Below, piece after piece: positions 59,370 to 64,000 of a stretch of 64,000 bases of DNA; within the stretch, counting starts at the first letter, position 1, and each line of letters starts with the position of its first letter. The translations under genes and the position numbers were made by a program. This stretch comes from Kocuria carniphila (lineage in GTDB: Bacteria; Actinomycetota; Actinomycetes; Actinomycetales; Micrococcaceae): assembly GCF_004136555.1 (NCBI RefSeq), contig NZ_NOIT01000016.1, positions 38,645 through 102,644 of the forward strand, in the 5' to 3' direction. Below the pieces are notes generated by a model, which worked only from the letters and a program-made list of their open reading frames with translations, did no database searches and was not told the DNA's origin.

Positions 59370-60143
59370 ATGCGCATTGCACGGTTCACCTTTGACAATG
59401 AAATTCACTTCGGCGTGGTCTCCTGCCCCGAGGGTCAGGAGAAAATCACCTATCTTTCGGGCGACCCCCTCTACGTGGGCGTGCAGCCCCTCGATCGCAC
59501 GGTGGACATCTCCGAGGTGCGGTTGCTGGCACCGGTGATTCCGCGCTCCAAGATCGTGTGTGTTGGTCGCAATTACGCGGACCACGCCGCCGAGATGGGT
59601 AACGAGCTGCCCACCAGCCCCATGCTGTTCTTCAAGCCCAACACGGCCGTCTCCGGTCCCGGCGACCCCGTGTCGTTGCCGTCCTGGACCGAGCAGGTCT
59701 CCTACGAGGCGGAGCTCGCCGTGGTCATCGGGCGCATGTGTAAGGACGTTCCGGTCGAGCGCGTTCCCGAGGTCGTCTTCGGCTACACCGGGGCCAACGA
59801 CCTCACCGCCCGCGACGCGCAGAAGACGGACGGTCAGTGGGCACGCGCCAAGGGTTTCGACGGCGCCTGCCCCCTGGGTCCGTGGGTCGAGACCGAGCTG
59901 GATACCACCTCACTCGCCGTACAGTCCCGCGTCAACGGGGAACTCAAGCAGGACGGCAACACCGGAGACATGGTCTTCGATGTGCCCACTCTGGTCTCCT
60001 ACGTGTCCCAAGCATTCACGCTGCTGCCCGGTGACGTGATTCTCACGGGCACCCCGGCCGGTGTGGGCATCGTGGACGAGGGCGACACCTTGGACGTGGA
60101 CATCGAAGGTATCGGTCGCCTCACCACGGTGCTGCGCCGATAG
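59370..60143 (+). CDS. Fumarylacetoacetate hydrolase family protein
   Basis: A 257-residue member of the FAH superfamily. VCVGRNYADHAAEMGNELP begins the catalytic core, with the metal ligands in SYEAELAVVIG and NDLTARDAQ. FTLLPGDVILTGTPAGVG closes the pocket. Members cleave or decarboxylate acylpyruvates and related oxo-acids; oxaloacetate decarboxylase-like activity is one possibility. Its place between ilvE and gltX is conserved in many actinobacteria, but the substrate is not known. Confidence 0.88.
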   Translation: MRIARFTFDNEIHFGVVSCPEGQEKITYLSGDPLYVGVQPLDRTVDISEVRLLAPVIPRSKIVCVGRNYADHAAEMGNELPTSPMLFFKPNTAVSGPGDPVSLPSWTEQVSYEAELAVVIGRMCKDVPVERVPEVVFGYTGANDLTARDAQKTDGQWARAKGFDGACPLGPWVETELDTTSLAVQSRVNGELKQDGNTGDMVFDVPTLVSYVSQAFTLLPGDVILTGTPAGVGIVDEGDTLDVDIEGIGRLTTVLRR

Positions 60144-60272
60144 TCCCAGTCCCCGCAGCCGGTCTCCGGTGGTCGCAGTCCGCAGGGCTCTTATCCTGTA
60201 AAGCTGTGATCACCGGGTCCTGCAGAATGCCCCGAAGAACGGCGTGAATGCGGGCGCGGTGACACGTGAGCC

Positions 60273-60278
60273 TAGAAT
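60273..60278 (+). promoter_or_regulatory. -10 box of gltX promoter
   Basis: TAGAAT ends nine bases before the ATG at 60288, giving at most a very short 5' leader. Confidence 0.5.
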
Positions 60279-60287
60279 GGTCACATC

Positions 60288-61802
60288 ATGACTGACCTCC
60301 AGACTTCACTTCACCCCACCGTTTCCGCCGACACTCCCGTGCGCGTCCGCTTCTGCCCGTCACCCACGGGCACTCCGCACGTGGGACTGATCCGCACCGC
60401 ACTGTTCAACTGGGCCTGGGCCCGCCACACCGGCGGCACCATGGTCTTCCGCATCGAGGACACGGATGCCGCCCGCGACTCCGAGGAGAGCTTCGGCCAG
60501 ATCCTCGACGCACTCGCCTGGTTGGGTATCGACTGGGACGAGGGCGTCAACGTGGGCGGCCCGCACGAGCCCTACCGCCAGTCCCAGCGCGGTGACATCT
60601 ACCAGGACGTCCTGGCCAAGCTGGTCGAGTCCGGTCATGTGTACGAGGACTTCTCCACTCCGGACGAGGTGGAGGCGCGCCACAGGGCCAAGGGTGAGGA
60701 CCCCAAGCTCGGTTACGACAACTATGACCGTGACCTGACCGATGAGCAGAAGCAGGCATTCCGCGACGAGGGCCGCAAGCCGGTGCTCCGTCTGCGCATG
60801 CCGGACGAGGACATCTCCTTCAACGACTTGGTCCGCGGTGAGATCTCCTTCAAGGCGGGGTCGGTGCCTGACTTCGTGGTGGCACGCGCCAACGGCAAGC
60901 CGCTCTACACCCTGGTGAACCCGGTGGATGACGCCTTGATGGGTATCACCCAGGTGCTGCGCGGCGAGGACTTGCTCTCCTCGACCCCGCGCCAGATTGC
61001 GCTGTACCGCGCGCTCATGGACATCGGAGTGGCCGAGTTCATCCCGGAGTTCGGTCACCTGCCCTACGTGATGGGTGAAGGCAACAAAAAGCTGTCCAAG
61101 CGCGATCCCGAATCCAACCTGTTCCACCACCGGGACAACGGCTTCATTCCCGAGGGTCTACTGAACTATCTTGCTCTGCTGGGCTGGTCACTGTCCGCGG
61201 ACGAGGACATCTTCAGCGTGGAACAGCTCGTGGAGAACTTCGACATCCACAACGTTCTGGCCAACCCCGCGCGCTTCGACGTCAAGAAGGCCACGGCCAT
61301 CAACGGCACCCACATCCGTTTGTTGGATCCGCAGGACTTCCGCAATCGTTTAATTCCGTACCTGCAGTCCGCCGGACTGGTGGGGGAGACCCTGACCGAT
61401 GAGCAGAACACGATCCTGGATCAGGCAGCACCCCTGGTGCAGGAACGCATGAACCTGCTGGGCGAGACCCCGGGCCTGCTGGGATTCCTGTTCCGCTCCG
61501 ATGATCAGATCCAAATCGCCCCGGATGCTCAGAAGCAGCTCAAGGAGAGCGCTCCGCAGGTTCTGCAAGCCGCCATTGATGCACTCGAGCCGCTGGAGGA
61601 CTTCACTGCGGAGAACATCGAGACCGCTCTGCGCGAGGCAATTGTCGAGGGCTTGGAAATCAAACCGCGTCTGGCCTTCGGCCCCGTGCGCACAGCCGTG
61701 TCCGGTGAGCGAATCTCCCCGCCCCTGTTCGAGTCACTCGAAATCCTGGGTAAGGGATCCTCCCTGAACCGGATCAAGGCCCTCGCCGCGCAGCTCAGCT
61801 AG
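60288..61802 (+). CDS. gltX: Glutamyl-tRNA synthetase
   Basis: A 504-residue class Ib synthetase. The HIGH-equivalent is [19 protein letters not shown] near residues 24-42 and the KMSKS-equivalent is KLSKRDPES near 266. The C-terminal anticodon-binding domain starts near residue 330. Many bacteria of this group lack GlnRS and use a non-discriminating GluRS plus the GatCAB amidotransferase; the tRNA-Gln and tRNA-Glu genes that follow are its likely substrates, though discrimination cannot be read directly. Confidence 0.96.
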   Translation: MTDLQTSLHPTVSADTPVRVRFCPSPTGTPHVGLIRTALFNWAWARHTGGTMVFRIEDTDAARDSEESFGQILDALAWLGIDWDEGVNVGGPHEPYRQSQRGDIYQDVLAKLVESGHVYEDFSTPDEVEARHRAKGEDPKLGYDNYDRDLTDEQKQAFRDEGRKPVLRLRMPDEDISFNDLVRGEISFKAGSVPDFVVARANGKPLYTLVNPVDDALMGITQVLRGEDLLSSTPRQIALYRALMDIGVAEFIPEFGHLPYVMGEGNKKLSKRDPESNLFHHRDNGFIPEGLLNYLALLGWSLSADEDIFSVEQLVENFDIHNVLANPARFDVKKATAINGTHIRLLDPQDFRNRLIPYLQSAGLVGETLTDEQNTILDQAAPLVQERMNLLGETPGLLGFLFRSDDQIQIAPDAQKQLKESAPQVLQAAIDALEPLEDFTAENIETALREAIVEGLEIKPRLAFGPVRTAVSGERISPPLFESLEILGKGSSLNRIKALAAQLS

Positions 61803-61818
61803 GCGCCCTTTCGTCGGT

Positions 61819-61847
61819 TTGGCTCCCGCGCAGCGAGCGGGTATAGT
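61819..61847 (+). promoter_or_regulatory. Promoter of tRNA-Gln
   Basis: TTGGCT (61819-61824) and TATAGT (61842-61847) with an ideal 17-bp spacer; the tRNA begins 40 bp later. Confidence 0.75.
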
Positions 61848-61887
61848 TATTGCTCGTTGCGCGGGAGCGAAAGCCCTAGCAAAACAT

Positions 61888-61959
61888 TGGGATATGGTGT
61901 AATTGGCAACACAGCGGTTTCTGGTACCGTCGTTCTAGGTTCGAGTCCTGGTATCCCAG
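61888..61959 (+). tRNA. tRNA-Gln (CUG anticodon)
   Basis: 72 nt. Acceptor TGGGATA pairs fully with TATCCCA, the anticodon loop TTCTGGT gives CTG, and the T-arm is CTAGGTTCGAGTCCTGG. The U1-A72 pair is typical of tRNA-Gln. CCA is not encoded. Confidence 0.95.
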
Positions 61960-62010
61960 CGCTGACCATCCACTGATCTAGCAGCGGATGGAATGCACCG
62001 AGCGAGCAAG

Positions 62011-62039
62011 TTGGTGCTGGCACAATCTGATGTTACTGT
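62011..62039 (+). promoter_or_regulatory. Probable promoter of tRNA-Glu
   Basis: TTGGTG (62011-62016) and TACTGT (62034-62039) with a 17-bp spacer, 41 bp before the tRNA. Confidence 0.5.
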
Positions 62040-62080
62040 TTAGTCCGTCGATTGAGCCGAAAAGCTTCTCGGTCAACTAG

Positions 62081-62153
62081 GGCCCCATCGTATAGCGGCC
62101 TAGTACGCCGCCCTCTCACGGCGGTAACGCGGGTTCGAATCCCGCTGGGGTCA
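62081..62153 (+). tRNA. tRNA-Glu (CUC anticodon)
   Basis: 73 nt. Acceptor GGCCCCA pairs with TGGGGTC, the anticodon loop CTCTCAC gives CTC, and the T-arm is GCGGGTTCGAATCCCGC. CCA is not encoded. Confidence 0.95.
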
Positions 62154-62164
62154 CGCATGTGACG

Positions 62165-62197
62165 AAACCCCGTCTCCTTTTGGAGGCGGGGTTTTTT
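62165..62197 (+). terminator. Intrinsic terminator after tRNA-Glu
   Basis: AAACCCCGTCTCC pairs with GGAGGCGGGGTTT around a T-rich loop and is followed by TTT. IS debris begins 26 bp later. Confidence 0.9.
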
Positions 62198-62222
62198 CGT
62201 GCCCTGACGGCGGTGCCTATAA

Positions 62223-62260
62223 GGGTTAAAGGCCAAAAAGTGGGGTTAAAGGCCAAAATG
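62223..62260 (+). repeat. Two truncated tandem copies of the IS1249-type tip
   Basis: GGGTTAAAGGCCAAAA at 62223-62238 and GGGTTAAAGGCCAAAATG at 62243-62260. Both match the outer 16-18 bases of the IS ends at 48868 and 50167, in the same orientation as the full end that follows. Confidence 0.85.
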
Positions 62261-62288
62261 GGGTTAAAGGCCAAAATGTGTGTATGGC
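62261..62288 (+). repeat. Solitary full-length IS1249-type terminal repeat
   Basis: All 28 bases equal the right terminal repeat of the element at 48868-50167. A further ten bases (CCGGGTG...) resemble that element's subterminal sequence, then similarity stops near the IS3-family fragment. The rest of the element is absent. Confidence 0.85.
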
Positions 62289-62317
62289 CCGGGTGAACCG
62301 GCCCGGGTTCTCGGCCG

Positions 62318-62548
62318 CTACTTTGTGGGTTCGGGCTCTCGGGTGAGGGCCTGATAGTGGAGCGTTTCGAACTCTACCGGGGTGAGCATCCCGAGGGTGC
62401 CGTGGAGGCGGCGGTTGTTGTACCACTCGACCCATCCAGCGGTCGCGTACTCGACGTCTGCGAGAGTCCGGTAGGGACCGGGGTGGAAGACCGTGGTTCG
62501 GATGCACTCGGTCTTGAACAACCCGTTGATGGTCTCCATGAGGGCGTT
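62318..62548 (-). pseudogene. IS3-family transposase OrfB, 3' fragment
   Basis: The minus strand encodes the C-terminal part of an IS3-type DDE integrase: NALMETINGLFKTECI with the catalytic Glu, then AGWVEWYNNRRLHGTLG and MLTPVEFE, ending at a stop at 62318-62320. The 5' part lies at 63897 onward, separated by an IS110 element. Joining the two gives the uninterrupted family sequence GDAYD-NALMETINGL in frame. Confidence 0.9.
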
Positions 62549-62564
62549 GACGCTCCTATAGTTG

Positions 62565-63635
62565 TCAACTCGCGATTTCGCCGGTGCGGGGGTTGACCTT
62601 GATGAGGTGGTAGACCTCGCGGATGACGTAGCGCTTCAGGCAGCGGATGATGTCGCGCTTGCTCTTGCCTTCAGCGGTCCGACGGGCGACGTAGGCGATG
62701 GTCGGCTCGTGGAACCTCATCCGGACGATCACGGTGCGGTAGATCGCGGCGTTCAGCTGCCGGTGCCCGCCGTGGTTGATGCGGTGTCGGCCGCTGGTCA
62801 TCCCGGACCCGGTCGGGACGGGGCTGATGCCGGCGAGCTTCGCGAATGCGGCTTCGGAGTGGATCCGTTCGGGGTTGTCGCCGGCGACGATCAGGATCTC
62901 TGCTGCGGTATCGACGCCGATCCCGAACTGCTCCAGCAGTTGCGGTGCGGTGCGATTGACGAGCGCCTCGATCGATGCCCGGAGTTCCTGGGCTTCGCTG
63001 TCCAGGTGCTGCCATCGGCGGGCCAGCGAGCGCAGGGCATGGCGGAGAGAGTCTGAGGGCGTCTCGAGGTTCCGAGGGCGCAGTGCTGCGAGGTGGCGGG
63101 CGAGCTTGATCGGTGTCATCCGGTTCGTCTCCCGGCGCAGCGTGTCGTCGGCGTGGACGAGCATCGCCTTCATCGAGATCATCGCGGCGGAGCGGTCGGT
63201 GACGGCTGAATCGTGCGCGATCTTGAGCTGCCTGATCATCTCGACGCTGCTGTCCGCGGTTTTCGGGATGACTGTCGCGAAGCCGGCGAGTACGGAGCGG
63301 GCGGCGTTCTCCGCGTCGAGGGTGTCGGACTTCCCGTTCATGCGCCGCTGGCGGCGGTCAGGGCGTCCTGCTTCGACGACCTTGTGTCCATGGCGACGCA
63401 GGAAGGAAGTCAGCGTCGCTCCGTAGGAGCCGGTGCCCTCGATGCCGAACGCGAGGACCTTCCCGAACGAGTCCGCCCAGGCGAGAAGCTGTTTGAAACC
63501 GCCGGTATCGGTGGGGACGGTGAGGGTAGCGAGGATGCCGCCGATGGTGTCGAGCACGGCGGCGACGTGGATGTGCTTATGGGTATCGACGCCGATGACG
63601 ACGTGCCCGGAGTGGACGGTTTCGAGAGTGCTCAT
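62565..63635 (-). CDS. IS110-family transposase (RuvC-like DEDD plus Tnp20 serine domain)
   Basis: A 356-residue recombinase. The N-terminal RuvC-like domain has Asp in VIGVDTHKHIHVAAV, Glu in FGIEGTGSYGATL and the Asp pair in NGKSDTLDAENAAR. A coiled-coil linker follows. The C-terminal Tnp20 domain has LAGISPVPTGSGMTSGRHRI with the catalytic Ser region and NHGGHRQLNAAIY. The gene is full length and intact, so the element may be active. A GGGAGA site precedes the ATG. Confidence 0.94.
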   Translation of the reverse strand: MSTLETVHSGHVVIGVDTHKHIHVAAVLDTIGGILATLTVPTDTGGFKQLLAWADSFGKVLAFGIEGTGSYGATLTSFLRRHGHKVVEAGRPDRRQRRMNGKSDTLDAENAARSVLAGFATVIPKTADSSVEMIRQLKIAHDSAVTDRSAAMISMKAMLVHADDTLRRETNRMTPIKLARHLAALRPRNLETPSDSLRHALRSLARRWQHLDSEAQELRASIEALVNRTAPQLLEQFGIGVDTAAEILIVAGDNPERIHSEAAFAKLAGISPVPTGSGMTSGRHRINHGGHRQLNAAIYRTVIVRMRFHEPTIAYVARRTAEGKSKRDIIRCLKRYVIREVYHLIKVNPRTGEIAS

Positions 63636-63896
63636 GGCGCCTGTCTCCCTTGACGGTTAGCGTGGTCTCACGCTGTCGCCGGCGGGTGGACAGGACTGTC
63701 ACGGGGACGCTCTCGACATGCTGCTCCAGGCTCCTATTAGGTCACGCCCGATCCGGCGGCAGTGCTTGCTGCGTGCCCGGCCGGACGGTCGACAGATCAA
63801 CGCAAAGGCACCCTGCGGGCCAATCGTAAGCAAGGGTCAGACCGCGTCGGCCGGGACTCCCCAATCCTTGCGGAACCGGGTAGAAAGAGGCTGACA
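63636..63896 (-). ncRNA. Candidate bridge RNA in the IS110 left end
   Basis: The 261-bp non-coding left end lies upstream of the transposase. Read 5'-3' on the minus strand, it holds TTACGATTG (63821-63829), matching the left insertion junction; GCGTTGA (63797-63803), complementary to the right junction; then ATAGGAGC (63730-63737), equal to the element's right end at 62552-62559. This is the order of target loop (left then right guide) followed by donor loop known for IS621-type bridge RNAs. RNA boundaries and folding are not determined. Confidence 0.6.
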
Positions 63897-64000
63897 ATCG
63901 TAGGCATCGCCAACCGATCCGACCGAAGGATTGATGCCCTCGAGTGCGAGGTGCTCGCTCAGCCGCACGGATGTGTATTGCGACCCGGCATCGCTGTGGT
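63897..64000 (-). pseudogene. IS3-family transposase OrfB, 5' fragment (continues beyond window)
   Basis: The minus strand reads HSDAGSQYTSVRLSEHLALE then GINPSVGSVGDAYD, the second catalytic Asp region of an IS3-type integrase, and stops at the IS110 junction. It is the missing N-terminal side of the fragment at 62318-62548. The gene start lies past position 64000. Confidence 0.9.

Larger units (their letters stand above)
62549..63896 (-). mobile_element. IS110-family insertion sequence inside an IS3 transposase gene
   Basis: The element is bounded by the codons GAT (63897-63899) and AAC (62546-62548) of the interrupted gene, giving about 1348 bp. It has no terminal inverted repeats. The transposase gene leaves a 16-bp right end and a 261-bp non-coding left end, the asymmetric layout of IS110 elements. 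The exact crossover is uncertain by up to four bases because GTCA occurs at both junctions. Confidence 0.87.

Noticed and set aside
62033..62236. A 67-codon minus-strand open frame across tRNA-Glu
   Set aside because: It covers the tRNA and its terminator; no promoter, ribosome site or family similarity.
62223..62288. Direct repeats as a CRISPR array
   Set aside because: Only three units with almost no spacers, and each unit equals a transposon end; no cas genes nearby.
62318..63896. A composite transposon carrying cargo between the IS copies
   Set aside because: The IS110 lies inside the IS3 gene and no cargo genes are present; the structure is simple nesting.

Overview
This window is a 64 kb stretch of a high-GC actinobacterial chromosome, most likely from Micrococcaceae (Kocuria/Rothia/Arthrobacter relatives). 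The assignment is inferred from gene content: an actinobacterial-type ATP synthase operon with a long delta subunit, NucS in place of MutSL-type mismatch repair, a mycothiol-dependent formaldehyde dehydrogenase, MurA with Asp at the active-site Cys position, DUF3039 and DUF2017 genes, ClpS, and many leaderless transcripts with a TANNNT -10 box 6-7 nt before the start codon. The genus is not proven by anything seen here.

Layout: (1) 1-5919, an envelope-polysaccharide locus: partial sugar epimerase, two GT2 glycosyltransferases, a FlaA1/CapD-type nucleotide-sugar dehydratase and a WecA-type phosphosugar transferase. (2) 5916-14014, the complete ATP synthase operon (AtpI-like, AtpZ-like, atpB-E-F-H-A-G-D-C), joined to the polysaccharide genes by ATGA overlaps. 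(3) 14118-27604, housekeeping genes: murA, csp, nucS, an AI-2E family permease, a thioredoxin-TPR protein, an ABC exporter, DUF3039, a helicase, pncA/pncB, clpS and DUF2017. (4) 27845-39530, murI, an MBL phosphodiesterase-like protein, rph, rdgB, a kinase-fold protein, an exonuclease, a DraG-like protein, sbcD-sbcC and an MFS transporter. (5) 39619-48819, mostly minus strand: the mycothiol formaldehyde-detoxification pair, a hydrolase, a BrkB protein, MarR, mqo, a peptide-binding lipoprotein, tRNA-Leu and Bcp, then a second MarR on the plus strand. (6) 48868-50167, a complete IS1249/IS256-like element with an 8-bp target duplication, followed by tRNA-Lys. (7) 50491-61802, branched-chain amino acid genes (attenuator leader, ilvB, ilvN, ilvC, leuB, ilvE) interspersed with metG, a FAH-family enzyme and gltX, then tRNA-Gln and tRNA-Glu. 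(8) 62223-64000, an insertion-sequence pile-up: three IS1249-type tips, and an IS3-family transposase gene cut by an IS110 element whose non-coding left end looks like a bridge-RNA locus.

Most of the window is ordinary core genome. The most informative non-standard signals are the IS110 left end, which carries short words matching both of its own insertion junctions and its right end in the order expected of a bridge RNA; the leaderless ilv leader peptide with mutually exclusive hairpins; the tandem IS1249 tips; and the dense set of leaderless promoters, two of which use the stop codon of the upstream gene as part of the -10 box. No CRISPR array, prophage or recognisable defence system was seen.
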